Positions 52,241-61,136 of a stretch of DNA of 64,000 nucleotides are shown here, in pieces. A program made the position numbers and the translations under genes. Each line of letters opens with the position of its first letter. Position 1 is the first letter of the stretch. The DNA is from UBA2965 sp036526135 (GTDB lineage Bacteria > Pseudomonadota > Gammaproteobacteria > Pseudomonadales > Azotimanducaceae): the NCBI GenBank assembly GCA_036526135.1, contig DATCZA010000001.1, forward strand, positions 1 through 64,000, written 5' to 3'. The notes beneath the pieces were generated by a model. It was not told where the DNA came from. It made no database searches and saw only the letters and a list, made by a program, of their open reading frames with translations.

Positions 52241-53644
52241 GTGACTTTACGGTTGATCGTCGCCGGCGCGATCTGCATCGCGCTCGGCGCGGGATCGGTC
52301 CTGCTCGAGCAACATGCCTCCCAAGCCGTCCAGAGCGCCCGTCACTTCCTCGGTGAACGCTGGTACGTCCTGGAGCTCGGCGGTCGCCAGGTCGGCTACC
52401 TGCACACCGGCGCCAGCCACGATCGCGAGGGCCAATGGCAGTTCCGCAGCGAGCTGCGATTCGCGCTGCAGCCCGACGAGGCGGTCACCGTCGAAGACGA
52501 GCTGACCTTCGCTGCCGTGGCACCTCATCCTCTCTCCGAGGCCACTCACCGCATCAGCCAGCCAGGCAGCACACAGCTCGTCGTCATCAGGAGAGACGCG
52601 ACGCACTACTCGGCGATCGTCTCGTCGACTGAAGGGGAACGCGGCGAACCCACGGCCAGGCTGGACTGGTCTTACGCGCTCGGCGACTACCTGGCTTTCG
52701 AGACCTGGCTGAGGACCGCCTCGCCGCCCCCAGGCGCCGCCAGGACCGTGCCCACCTTGAATTTCTCCCGGCTCGCGCCGTTTGCCAAGGCGTACCGGAT
52801 CGCGGAGCGAAACCCGACAGGGTATCGCGTGTCCAGCCCCGACCCTCTGGATGAGACCATCATCCAGCTCGATGACGACCACCTGCCCGTCACCCTGGAA
52901 ATGGCCGGACTGTTCAAGCTGCGCCGCACCAGCCGGGACCTGGCCGTGGGCGGGCGCAGCCCTCTGAAGGCCGCCACCTACTACGTTCCTGCAGACCAGC
53001 GACTGCCCAACCACACCCAGATCGAGACGATCGTTCTCGGCGTGCACGGCGCCCCAGACGCCCGCCGTCTCTGGCCGCAGGCCGAGGGCCGATCGGGGAG
53101 CTGGACACTGACGCTGAATGCCAACCCGGTGTCATCCGACGCGGATCCACGCGATCACACCGCAACGACGCTAGAGTTTCCGGCCACTGACGAGCGCATC
53201 GTCGAGCTCGCGCGCACCGCGGTCGCGGGTACGAGCGGGCAAGCTGAGCGGGTGGCCGCGCTCACCCGGTTCGTCCATCACTACCTGACCTACGCGCCGG
53301 GCGGGGCCTCGCGTCCCGTGCTGGCGCTGCTCGACGAACCGGTCGGCGACTGCACGGAGCACGCCGACCTCTTCACCACCCTGGCCCGCAGCCTGAACAT
53401 TCCCGCCCGGACCGTCTTCGGTCTGGCCTACGCCGATCGGGAGGAGCCCGCGTTCGCCTTCCACGCGTGGAACGAGGTGTCCTTGGACGAGACGTGGCGG
53501 CCGGTGGACCCGACATGGAACCTGCTTCGCGTCGACGCCACCCACATACCGCTGCCCAGCAATCGCGGGGCGGCCCTGGCCCTGATCACGGGCGCAACGA
53601 AACTCAGCTTTTCCGTGCTCGAGGTCGGCTACTTCGACGACTAG
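52241..53644 (+). CDS. transglutaminase-like protein with N-terminal membrane anchor
   Basis: A 467-residue protein. An N-terminal hydrophobic helix (LIVAGAICIALGAGSVLL) should export or anchor it. The C-terminal transglutaminase-like core has the Cys-His-Asp triad in GDCTEHADLF, FAFHAWNEV and PVDPTWN. The N-terminal 300 residues are beta-rich and unassigned (YLHTGASHDREGQWQF). Start is GTG at 52241 after AGGGGGAGCTTC. TAATAT at 52208-52213 could be its -10. Function may be a peptide-bond protease rather than cross-linking. Confidence 0.83.
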   Translation: MTLRLIVAGAICIALGAGSVLLEQHASQAVQSARHFLGERWYVLELGGRQVGYLHTGASHDREGQWQFRSELRFALQPDEAVTVEDELTFAAVAPHPLSEATHRISQPGSTQLVVIRRDATHYSAIVSSTEGERGEPTARLDWSYALGDYLAFETWLRTASPPPGAARTVPTLNFSRLAPFAKAYRIAERNPTGYRVSSPDPLDETIIQLDDDHLPVTLEMAGLFKLRRTSRDLAVGGRSPLKAATYYVPADQRLPNHTQIETIVLGVHGAPDARRLWPQAEGRSGSWTLTLNANPVSSDADPRDHTATTLEFPATDERIVELARTAVAGTSGQAERVAALTRFVHHYLTYAPGGASRPVLALLDEPVGDCTEHADLFTTLARSLNIPARTVFGLAYADREEPAFAFHAWNEVSLDETWRPVDPTWNLLRVDATHIPLPSNRGAALALITGATKLSFSVLEVGYFDD

Positions 53645-54537
53645 CCGGGGGCGGCGCTGCGGCGTCTGATCAGACCCTCCTGGGATACGGAAGCGACCAG
53701 CTTGCCGTCTCGTGAAAATATCTCCGCCTGAATGAGCGCCCGCCCGCCCCGGGCCATGGTCGTCCTTTTGTGAACGAGCAGCCAGTCGGCGATGGGCACG
53801 GCCCGATGAAACCACAGCGCGTGGTCCAGGCTCGCCATGCGCACCTCGGCGCGGCTGATCGACTCCACATGGGGAAGGACCCCGGTCGAGACCAGGCCCA
53901 CGTCGGAGGCGTAGGCGAGCAGCGACCGGGCCAGCGGGTCATCGTCGGGATCCACTTCGCCCGCGAAGCGGATCCACACGGGGTTCCAGTGCCGGTTTGC
54001 CGCCCACTCGTCGCTGCCCGGCTTGAACACCGAGCGAAGCTCAAACGGCCGCGGCCGGCCGGCCATGGGGCTCAAGTGCGGATCGTCTCCCGTCAGCCGG
54101 CTCACCACGGCGATGTCCCCCTCCAGCTCCTCAGGGGGCGGCACGTTGGGCATGGGGTGCGCATGCTCGAATCCCGCCTCGTCGACCTGGAAGGAGACGT
54201 CCAGGCTGAAGATCGCCTCCCCCGATTGGATGGCCACCACGCGTCGGGTAGCAAAGCTCCTGCCGTCGCGAATGCGGTCCACCTCGTAGAGCACGGGTCT
54301 CCCCGCATTGCCCGCGCGCATGAAGTAACCGTGAAGAGAGTGAGCCGAGCGGCCCTCGACGGTCAGGCAGGCGGCCCGCAGGGACTGCGACAGAACCTGT
54401 CCGCCGAAGAGGCGGAACTCGCCGCGGACCTCGTTGGCACCCAGAAAGAGATTCTGCTCGATGCATTCCAGGTCCAGCACTTCCAGCAGGCGCGCCGCGC
54501 GTCGCGATTGATCCGTGTCCTGAGTCATGGCGTGCAT
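53641..54537 (-). CDS. tesB: acyl-CoA thioesterase II
   Basis: A 298-residue double hot-dog thioesterase. LFGGQVLSQSLRAACLTVEGR and HSLHGYFMRAGNAGRPVLYEVDRIRDGRSFATRRV match TesB, and ASLDHALWFHRAVPIADWLLV is the second-half signature including the Asp of the catalytic centre. It hydrolyses medium- and long-chain acyl-CoA. ATG at 54537 or 54528 is possible; neither has a strong ribosome-binding site. It overlaps the convergent transglutaminase-like gene by 4 bp. Confidence 0.93.
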   Translation of the reverse strand: MHAMTQDTDQSRRAARLLEVLDLECIEQNLFLGANEVRGEFRLFGGQVLSQSLRAACLTVEGRSAHSLHGYFMRAGNAGRPVLYEVDRIRDGRSFATRRVVAIQSGEAIFSLDVSFQVDEAGFEHAHPMPNVPPPEELEGDIAVVSRLTGDDPHLSPMAGRPRPFELRSVFKPGSDEWAANRHWNPVWIRFAGEVDPDDDPLARSLLAYASDVGLVSTGVLPHVESISRAEVRMASLDHALWFHRAVPIADWLLVHKRTTMARGGRALIQAEIFSRDGKLVASVSQEGLIRRRSAAPG

Positions 54538-54646
54538 TGTAGATTCACGAGGGAATGACGAATACCCACGGCCGGTAACCGGATCCTGCGGGCGCCGGCC
54601 GCGCGCCCGGCGGCGGCTCCCGACGCGGTCTCGTGGGGCCCAGGCG

Positions 54647-54675
54647 TTGAACCTGCCCACGGATGCCAGTAAGCT
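54647..54675 (+). promoter_or_regulatory. candidate promoter of the leader/ABC exporter operon
   Basis: TTGAAC (54647-54652) and TAAGCT (54670-54675) are separated by 17 bp, upstream of the leader peptide gene at 54716. The -35 matches four of six and the -10 three of six sigma-70 positions, so the call is weak. A start near 54682 would give a short 5' end before the leader's ribosome-binding site. Confidence 0.3.
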
Positions 54676-54715
54676 TGCCGCCCTGTTTGACTCACCGTCC
54701 CGTCAGGAGGCCACC

Positions 54716-54778
54716 ATGAGCTGGATGAACAGCCGACCGACCGTTGCCCGATACGGAGACAACGCGCGAAAGCGGTGA
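54716..54778 (+). CDS. 20-residue leader peptide upstream of the ABC exporter
   Basis: MSWMNSRPTVARYGDNARKR followed by TGA. It is preceded by AGGAGG-CCACC-ATG, a stronger ribosome-binding site than that of the ABC gene itself. Three of its four Arg codons are CGA. The C-terminal Arg-Lys-Arg fits the (R/K)-x-(R/K) pattern known from macrolide-dependent ribosome stalling. Its stop codon lies inside the first arm of a chain of alternative RNA helices. It is too short to have a likely independent function; a regulatory role is inferred. Confidence 0.6.
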   Translation: MSWMNSRPTVARYGDNARKR

Positions 54779-54941
54779 GCCCGTCCTTCGTCTGAAATAG
54801 ACCCCCGCCGGCATCTGCCGGCCTGTGATGAGGACCCGCTCACCAGCGAGCGGATCCCCCTGCAGTCATCTTCGACCCCGATCCGCTCCGCGCCTGCCCA
54901 ACCGGGCCCAGGACCCATGCAACCGAGAATCTGCGGGAGCG
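54774..54941 (+). promoter_or_regulatory. candidate ribosome-mediated attenuator between leader and ABC genes
   Basis: Complementary segments overlap in series. A, GGTGAGC (54774-54780, leader stop), pairs with B, GCTCACC (54838-54844). B's CCGCTC (54836-54841) pairs with C's GAGCGG (54848-54853). C, GAGCGGATC (54848-54856), pairs with D, GATCCGCTC (54880-54888). D's CGCTCC (54884-54889) pairs with GGAGCG (54936-54941) at the ribosome-binding site of the ABC gene. A separate hairpin, GCCGGCA/TGCCGGC, lies at 54807-54822. A-B with C-D, and B-C with D-SD, are mutually exclusive states. No T-run follows any helix. Confidence 0.55.
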
Positions 54942-54948
54942 ATTGACG

Positions 54949-56778
54949 ATGGCAGCCAGACAATCGATCAACCTATGGCAGCTGACCAGAGGTCAGCGGC
55001 TCCGCTATGCCGGGGCCATCTTCGCCATGGGGATGACCAACCTGTTCATATTCGGCCCCGTGCTGGTGAGCGGCTCGGCGATCGACGTCATCGCCGATCA
55101 GGACCTCAGCCACGCCGTCCCGCCTCTGCTCTGGGCGGCCAGCAGGCTTTCCGAGGGCGCGCCCTTCGCCGCCTACCTCTGGGTGGCCGCCGTGGTCGCG
55201 GTCACCATGACGGCCATCGGCGGCGCCTTCCTGTTCGCGCGCGGCCGGTTTGCAGCGGTGGCGTCGGAAGCCATCGTCCGCAACCTTCGCGAGCGGCTGT
55301 ACGACCGGCTGCACGATCTGGAAGCCGGCTTTTTCGACACGGCAGACACGGGCGATCTCGTTCAGCGCGCGAGCTCGGACGTGGAAACGCTGCGCGTCTT
55401 CCTGGCAAGCGACGTGGTCGAGATCGGTCGGGCCATCATGCTCATCATGTGCGTCGCCCCCATCCTCGCGTGGCTGGACGTCCGGCTTGCCGCGCTGTCT
55501 CTGTGCCTGATGCCCCTGCTGGCCATCGGAGCCTACCTCTTCTTCGCCCGGGTGAAAGACGTGTTCCAGATAACGGACGAGTCCGAAGCCGCCATGACCG
55601 CCACGCTCCAGGAGAACCTCACCGGCATCCGCGTGGTACGGGCGTTCGCGCGGCAGGCGTTCGAGATCGAGAAATTCGGCGCGCGGAACGCAGAGTTCAG
55701 GAACAACAATCGCCGGCTGATCCAGCTGATGGGCATCTACTGGAGCACGAGCGATCTGTTCGCCATGACCCAGATCGGCATCGTGCTCATTGCGGGGGGG
55801 CTGTTCGTGCTCGACGGTTCCATCACCGTCGGCACCCTTTTCGAGTTCATGACCATGGTGTCCATGGTGATCTGGCCCGTCCGCCAGCTCGGCCGGGTGC
55901 TTACGGATACGGGCAAGGCGGTGGTGTCGCTGGGCAGGATCAATGAGGTGCTCACGGAAGCCGAGGAGCGGGCCGGCACCATCCCGGGCGAGGGGCGGGC
56001 ACGCGGGGAGATTCGCATCGAGAACCTGACGTTCGGCTACGACCCGCAGCGTCCGGTGCTCGAGGATGTGAACCTGCACGTGGAGGTCGGCGAGACGCTG
56101 GCCATCGTCGGCCCCCCGGGATCCGGCAAGTCCAGCCTGATCCGCGTGCTTCTGCGCATGTATCCGTACCAGAAGGGATCCGTGCGGATCGATGGGTGGG
56201 AGGTCGCCGAGCTCGACCGGCTCTGGCTGCGCCACCAGATCGGAGTGGTCCTGCAGGACCCCTTTCTCTACTCGCGCAGCATTCGCGCCAACCTTGCGCT
56301 GGGGCGGCCCGGCGCGCCCGAGAATGAGCTCATCGAGGCATGCCACGACGCGGCCGTTCACGACGCCATCATCGGCTTCCCAGAAGGTTTCGAAGCCATG
56401 GTCGGCGAGCGCGGCGTCACGCTTTCCGGCGGGCAGCGGCAGCGCATGGCCCTGGCACGCGCCCTGCTGAAGGACCCGCCCATACTGGTTCTCGACGATT
56501 CCCTTTCCGCAGTGGATACGGGAACCGAGCGCAGGATCCTGGATGCCATGCGCCGCCGCAAGGGCCGCCAGACGACCCTGATCATTGCCCACCGACTGTC
56601 GTCGGTGATGCACGCGGACCGCATTCTCGTTCTGCAGGAAGGACGTGTGGTTCAGCTCGGCAATCACGCCACGCTGGCCGGGGAGCCCGGACCGTACCGG
56701 ACGCTCTGCGAGATCCAGGGTGCGCTGGATGCATCCATCGAGGCGGACACCAACGCCACAGGACGCGGCAATGGATAA
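54949..56778 (+). CDS. ABC exporter half-transporter, degenerate-site subunit
   Basis: A 609-residue type IV (B-family) exporter: six membrane helices, then an ATPase domain. Walker A is GPPGSGKSS, the signature is LSGGQRQR, and Walker B reads LVLDDSLSAVD, so the catalytic Glu is Asp. The switch His is kept in IIAHRLS. Together with the next gene it should form a heterodimer with one weak ATP site, like BmrCD, TmrAB or TM287/288. ATG at 54949 follows GCGGGAGCGATTGACG. Drug or lipid export is likely. Confidence 0.92.
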   Translation: MAARQSINLWQLTRGQRLRYAGAIFAMGMTNLFIFGPVLVSGSAIDVIADQDLSHAVPPLLWAASRLSEGAPFAAYLWVAAVVAVTMTAIGGAFLFARGRFAAVASEAIVRNLRERLYDRLHDLEAGFFDTADTGDLVQRASSDVETLRVFLASDVVEIGRAIMLIMCVAPILAWLDVRLAALSLCLMPLLAIGAYLFFARVKDVFQITDESEAAMTATLQENLTGIRVVRAFARQAFEIEKFGARNAEFRNNNRRLIQLMGIYWSTSDLFAMTQIGIVLIAGGLFVLDGSITVGTLFEFMTMVSMVIWPVRQLGRVLTDTGKAVVSLGRINEVLTEAEERAGTIPGEGRARGEIRIENLTFGYDPQRPVLEDVNLHVEVGETLAIVGPPGSGKSSLIRVLLRMYPYQKGSVRIDGWEVAELDRLWLRHQIGVVLQDPFLYSRSIRANLALGRPGAPENELIEACHDAAVHDAIIGFPEGFEAMVGERGVTLSGGQRQRMALARALLKDPPILVLDDSLSAVDTGTERRILDAMRRRKGRQTTLIIAHRLSSVMHADRILVLQEGRVVQLGNHATLAGEPGPYRTLCEIQGALDASIEADTNATGRGNG

Positions 56779-58666
56779 CTACGACGACGAGAACTTCGAC
56801 GACGGCTTCGACGACGAAGCGCTGGCGGCCAGGGTCGACCTGAAGCTGTGGCGCAAGCTGTTCGCCTACGCCCGACGCTACCCGAAGGACCTCGTGTGGC
56901 TGGCCGTCTGCGCTTTCACCACCGCCTCGATGGAGGTCACGTATCCCCTGATTACCAAGTGGGTGGTAGACGACGTCGACGCCGCTTACGCAGCCGGCAC
57001 GGTGATCTCCCTGTGGCCTCATGCGCTCGCCTACCTCGCGTGCACGGTGACCATCTGCATCGCCATCGGCGGGTTCATCTGGATGGGGGGAAAAATCCGC
57101 ACCCACGTGAGCCACGACATACGTCGCGACGGCTTCGAGAACCTGCAGCGGCTGTCCTTCGCCTTCTACGACTACCGTCCGGTTGGCTGGCTCATGGCGC
57201 GCATGACGTCGGACTGCGAACGGCTCTCCAACATCCTGGCCTGGGGATTCCTCGACCTGGTCTGGGGATCAACCATGATGCTGGGCATCGCCGTGGCCAT
57301 GCTTGTCATGAACCCGAAGCTGGCCCTCGTGGTGCTCGCTATCCTGCCGCTTCTCGGCTGGGTCTCGGCCCGTTTTCAGCGCCGGATTCTGTCCAGCGCC
57401 CGCCGCGTACGCGCGACGAATTCACGCATCACGGCTTCCTTCAACGAAGCCATCATGGGCGTGCTGACCAGCAAGGCGTTCGTGCGCGAGCAGGCGAATC
57501 TGGACGAGTTCCGGGAGCTCACCAATACCATGCACGGCGCATCGGTGCTGAATCTCAGCCAGGCGGCCGTCTACGTGCCCATCGTCATCACCCTGGCGAG
57601 CCTCGCCACGGGTTTGGCGCTCGCCATCGGCGGGCTGGATCTGCTCGGCGGCGCCATCGCCATCGGCACCCTGGTCGCCTTCATGGCCTACACGCGGCAC
57701 TTCTTCGACCCCATCGAGCAGCTCGGCCACTGGTTCGCCGAGATGCAGATGGCCCAGGCCTCGGCGGAGCGGATACTGAGCCTCATCGAGACAGACCCGG
57801 CGGTGAAAGACTCACCCGACGTGATCGAGGCTCTGCAGCGCCAAGCCGATGCACCCCCCCGCCGGAACTACGCGCCCGACGGTGGGGCGGCGAACATCCG
57901 TCAGATCGAGCTGCGCAACGTGGCGTTTGCCTATGATCCGGCGAAACCGGTGTTGAAGGACATCAACCTCACCATCAACCGCGGCGAGACCGTGGCCGTG
58001 GTCGGGCCGACCGGCGGCGGCAAGAGCACGCTGGTCAACGTGATCTGCCGTTTCTACGAGCCCACCGCAGGCCAGGTGCTCATCGACGGCGTCGACTACC
58101 GGAACCGCAGCCTCCATTGGCTGCAGGCCAACCTCGGAATGGTTCTGCAGAACGCCCACGTTTTCAGCGGCTCGATCATGGAGAACATCCGCTACGGACG
58201 GCTCGACGCGAGCGACGAGGAGGTGCGGGAAGCAGCCCGGCTGGCCGGCGCGGACGAGTTCGTCCGCGCCCTGGAGAAAGGCTACGACACGGAAGCCGGT
58301 GAGGGCGGGAATCGTCTTTCGGCGGGACAGAAGCAGCTCGTCTCCTTCGCCCGCGCCATACTGGCGGACCCGCAGATTCTCGTCATGGACGAGGCCACCT
58401 CATCGGTGGATACGCACACCGAGCAGCGGATTCAGCGGGGCATGGCCAACGTGCTGGCGGGACGCATCGCCATCGTCATCGCCCACCGGCTGTCCACTAT
58501 CCGCAACGCTGACCGCATCATCGTGGTCGAGGAGGGCCGCATCACCGAGTCGGGCACCCACGCCGAGCTCATGGGCCGACGTGGCCACTATTTCGAGCTC
58601 TATAAGCGGCAGGGCCTGCAGGAGTCGAGCGCCACCCTCAGCGATCTTGAGCCCAGGCCTGCGTGA
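56771..58666 (+). CDS. ABC exporter half-transporter, catalytic subunit
   Basis: A 631-residue partner of the preceding gene. An acidic N-terminal extension (DDENFDDGFDDEAL) precedes six membrane helices and the ATPase domain: Walker A GPTGGGKST, signature LSAGQKQ (Ala for Gly), Walker B ILVMDEATSSVD with the catalytic Glu, and VIAHRLS. The altered signature and the partner's altered Walker B fall in the same composite site, as expected for an asymmetric heterodimer. The start overlaps the previous gene by 8 bp. Confidence 0.93.
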   Translation: MDNYDDENFDDGFDDEALAARVDLKLWRKLFAYARRYPKDLVWLAVCAFTTASMEVTYPLITKWVVDDVDAAYAAGTVISLWPHALAYLACTVTICIAIGGFIWMGGKIRTHVSHDIRRDGFENLQRLSFAFYDYRPVGWLMARMTSDCERLSNILAWGFLDLVWGSTMMLGIAVAMLVMNPKLALVVLAILPLLGWVSARFQRRILSSARRVRATNSRITASFNEAIMGVLTSKAFVREQANLDEFRELTNTMHGASVLNLSQAAVYVPIVITLASLATGLALAIGGLDLLGGAIAIGTLVAFMAYTRHFFDPIEQLGHWFAEMQMAQASAERILSLIETDPAVKDSPDVIEALQRQADAPPRRNYAPDGGAANIRQIELRNVAFAYDPAKPVLKDINLTINRGETVAVVGPTGGGKSTLVNVICRFYEPTAGQVLIDGVDYRNRSLHWLQANLGMVLQNAHVFSGSIMENIRYGRLDASDEEVREAARLAGADEFVRALEKGYDTEAGEGGNRLSAGQKQLVSFARAILADPQILVMDEATSSVDTHTEQRIQRGMANVLAGRIAIVIAHRLSTIRNADRIIVVEEGRITESGTHAELMGRRGHYFELYKRQGLQESSATLSDLEPRPA

Positions 58667-60038
58667 GCGTGTAAGAGGCGGCGTTCTCACCAGCCAGCTT
58701 GCCGAACACGATGCAGGGGCCGAAAGAACCGCCACCGCCGATGTAGCGGTCTCCGTGCAGCGAGCCCACCAGCTCGCCTGCGGCGAAGAGCCCGGGAATC
58801 GGGTGCTCGTCGGTGCGCAACACCCGGGCCTCCGCGTCGATGCGCAGGCCCGTGCCCGTCCAGCAGATGATGGCCGGACGAACTTCCGCAGCGTAGAACG
58901 GTCCCTCCTCGATGGCGCGCATGCCGGTTTCCGGGCTTTTGAAGAACGCCGTGTCCTCGCCCTTCTCGCAGTCGGCGTTGTAGCGGGCCACGGTGCCCTT
59001 AAAGCCATCCGCGTGAATGCCCGCAGCAGCGGCGAGCTCGTCGAGGGAGTCCGCCCGAAGGATGCGCCCCGCATCGGCCTTCTGCTCTAAAACCTCGTCC
59101 ACCCAGTACGCCTGGGAGGCCGGGTTGCGTTTGGCCCCGCGCCTGGCGGCTTCGTCGAACACCGCGTACACCTTTCCTGTCTGATGCTGGATGAGCCCCG
59201 CAAGCACCGTGTAGGGCGCCGTCTCGTCGGTGAAGCGGCGTCCCTGCTCGTTGATGAGGACCAGCCATCCCGGGAGCAGAACTTCCAGATCGCGGCTGAA
59301 GCCGGGCGTGACGAGCAGCAGACCGCGGTTGTGGCCGTCGATGGCGGCACCGGCGTCCTGACCGAGCCGGATGCCGTCGCCCCGGGCCATCTCGGTTCCG
59401 ATGTACCACGACCAGTCGCCGTTGGCCGCCGCAGCCGGGTAGTACTCCGCGAGCATCTCAGGGTTGGCACCGAACCCCCCGGTGGCCATCACCACGGCCC
59501 CGCAGGTCGCCTCGTCGTCGCCGATCCTGATGCCGTGGACCCGCCCGGCGTCATCGAGGAGAAGCCCGTCCACTCTCGCGTCCAGCACCACGTCCACGCC
59601 CAGACTCGAACGACGGGCGTCGAGGATGTTGACGACGGCCTCTCCGGATCCTTCCGGCGGGTGGCCACGGGCAACGCTGCCCACCCCGGACCGGTAGACG
59701 GCCTGGGGGCTGAAGCTGACGCCCTGACCCTTGAGCCACTCGAACGTGGGCGCGGACAGATCGCAGTAGCGGCGGACCACCGAGGGCTCGACGAGCCACT
59801 GGTTCAGCGTCATGTAGTGCTCGAACATGGCATCGGCCGTGTCGTCGTCGACCCCGGCCTCCCGCTGGGTGCTGGTGCCCGCCGCATAGAAATGCCCGCC
59901 GCTGAGACGTGACGATCCGCCCACCCGTTTGTCCGCCTCGACCAGAAGCACGCTGGCTCCGGCGTCTGCAGCAGCGACGGCCGCGGCGAGACCGGCTGCG
60001 CCGCTCCCCACGACGATCACATCGTAGTCTTTGCTCAT
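58638..60038 (-). CDS. FAD-dependent oxidoreductase (fumarate reductase / ketosteroid dehydrogenase type)
   Basis: A 466-residue flavoprotein. The dinucleotide-binding motif is DVIVVGSGAAGLAAAVAAAD, followed by VEADKRVGGSSRLSGGHFYAAGT, a variant of the FRD/3-ketosteroid-delta-1-dehydrogenase pattern. VMATGGFGANPEML and LFAAGELVGSLHGDRYIGGGGSFGPC bind the adenine and isoalloxazine parts. It may dehydrogenate a cyclic ketone or reduce an enoate. ATG at 60038 follows GGGGAGGGACACC. It overlaps the ABC gene's 3' end by 29 bp (convergent). Confidence 0.88.
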   Translation of the reverse strand: MSKDYDVIVVGSGAAGLAAAVAAADAGASVLLVEADKRVGGSSRLSGGHFYAAGTSTQREAGVDDDTADAMFEHYMTLNQWLVEPSVVRRYCDLSAPTFEWLKGQGVSFSPQAVYRSGVGSVARGHPPEGSGEAVVNILDARRSSLGVDVVLDARVDGLLLDDAGRVHGIRIGDDEATCGAVVMATGGFGANPEMLAEYYPAAAANGDWSWYIGTEMARGDGIRLGQDAGAAIDGHNRGLLLVTPGFSRDLEVLLPGWLVLINEQGRRFTDETAPYTVLAGLIQHQTGKVYAVFDEAARRGAKRNPASQAYWVDEVLEQKADAGRILRADSLDELAAAAGIHADGFKGTVARYNADCEKGEDTAFFKSPETGMRAIEEGPFYAAEVRPAIICWTGTGLRIDAEARVLRTDEHPIPGLFAAGELVGSLHGDRYIGGGGSFGPCIVFGKLAGENAASYTLTQAWAQDR

Positions 60039-60146
60039 GGTGTCCCTCCCCTGGCTGCGTTCACCATCGCGTCGGGAAGAGTTTACCCCGTTAAGGGCGA
60101 CGCGCCACCGGTTGGTCAACGGCAAGGGCCCCAGGGCGCAGAACGC

Positions 60147-61136
60147 TCAGAGCAATCGACGCAGGCCGGCAAAGCCCGGATGAGGATCCAGATAGACCTG
60201 ATACTCCAGATACTCCTGAGGGTGACGGCGCAGATGATGCTTCAACAGGGTGAGCGGAGCGTCCAGCGGCTGCTCGCCACGGCGGTAGCTGTGAATCAGC
60301 GCTTCGAGCTCCTGGCGGCTGGGCCCGTCCAGAAGGCGCTTGAAATATCCCTGCAGATGGGAGAGCACGTTGGCGTGCCCTTTGCGGGTCGCCGGTCGGG
60401 ACAGGCCCCGCATGAGCAGGGAGAAATACTCGGCCGCCTTGCCGGGCAGATCGCCGCGCAGATCGCTCAGGAGCCTGCCCGCCGCCTCATAGTCCGGGAC
60501 GCTGTGCGCCATGAGCAGGTACTTGTACCGGCTGTGAAAGCCGACGAGCTTTGCGGCGGTGAGATCGTCAGCCGAGCCGAAACAGCGTTGCCAGTGCCCG
60601 TAGGTGAAAACCCGGGTCACGAAGTTTTCCCGCAGCACTGGATCGTGCAGCCTGCCGTTCTCCTCCGCCGGCAGGTCGGGCAGCGCGGCGGTAATCGCCG
60701 CAGCGTGAGCGCCGCGGCCCCGGGGATCGGGCGCGCCCGTCACCTCGCCGTCGGTGACAGGGTAAACCTTGACCCTGAACAGGCCGCAGCTGGGCGAGTT
60801 CTTCATGAGAACGTAACCGCAGACGTCCGTCAGCGACGCCGCCGTCTCCCGACCGAATTCAATGAGCCGCTCGGTGACGTCCATCGTCGGGTCTTTCACC
60901 CCCACGACCCGCGCATCGTCCGGCTTGCCAACGAGCCTGATAGGCTCCCGCGGCGTGCCCATGCCGATGCCCACCTCCGGACAGATTCCCCGATACGTGA
61001 ACAGACCGTCGAGCAGCGTGTGCGGGAACGACGATCGTGACGAGCTGCCGTCGTAGCGTACCTTGCTGCCCAGGAGGCACTCGCTGATGGCAATGGGCAG
61101 GGGCGGGACCGGCCGCTCTGGCAGGGCGTCAGCCAC
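60147..61136 (-). CDS. DUF523-DUF1722 fusion protein (YbgA-type)
   Basis: A 329-residue protein. The N-terminal DUF523 domain (about 10-160) has ISECLLGSKVRYDG, CPEVGIGMGTPREPI and MKNSPSCGLFRVKVY with conserved cysteines; the C-terminal DUF1722 domain (about 190-310) has SRYKYLLMAHSV and ALIHSYRRGEQPLDAPLTLLKHHLRRHP. Biochemical function is not established. Start is GTG at 61136, overlapping the stop of the small ACAD subunit gene, so a longer upstream frame with no homology is rejected. Confidence 0.85.
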   Translation of the reverse strand: MADALPERPVPPLPIAISECLLGSKVRYDGSSSRSSFPHTLLDGLFTYRGICPEVGIGMGTPREPIRLVGKPDDARVVGVKDPTMDVTERLIEFGRETAASLTDVCGYVLMKNSPSCGLFRVKVYPVTDGEVTGAPDPRGRGAHAAAITAALPDLPAEENGRLHDPVLRENFVTRVFTYGHWQRCFGSADDLTAAKLVGFHSRYKYLLMAHSVPDYEAAGRLLSDLRGDLPGKAAEYFSLLMRGLSRPATRKGHANVLSHLQGYFKRLLDGPSRQELEALIHSYRRGEQPLDAPLTLLKHHLRRHPQEYLEYQVYLDPHPGFAGLRRLL

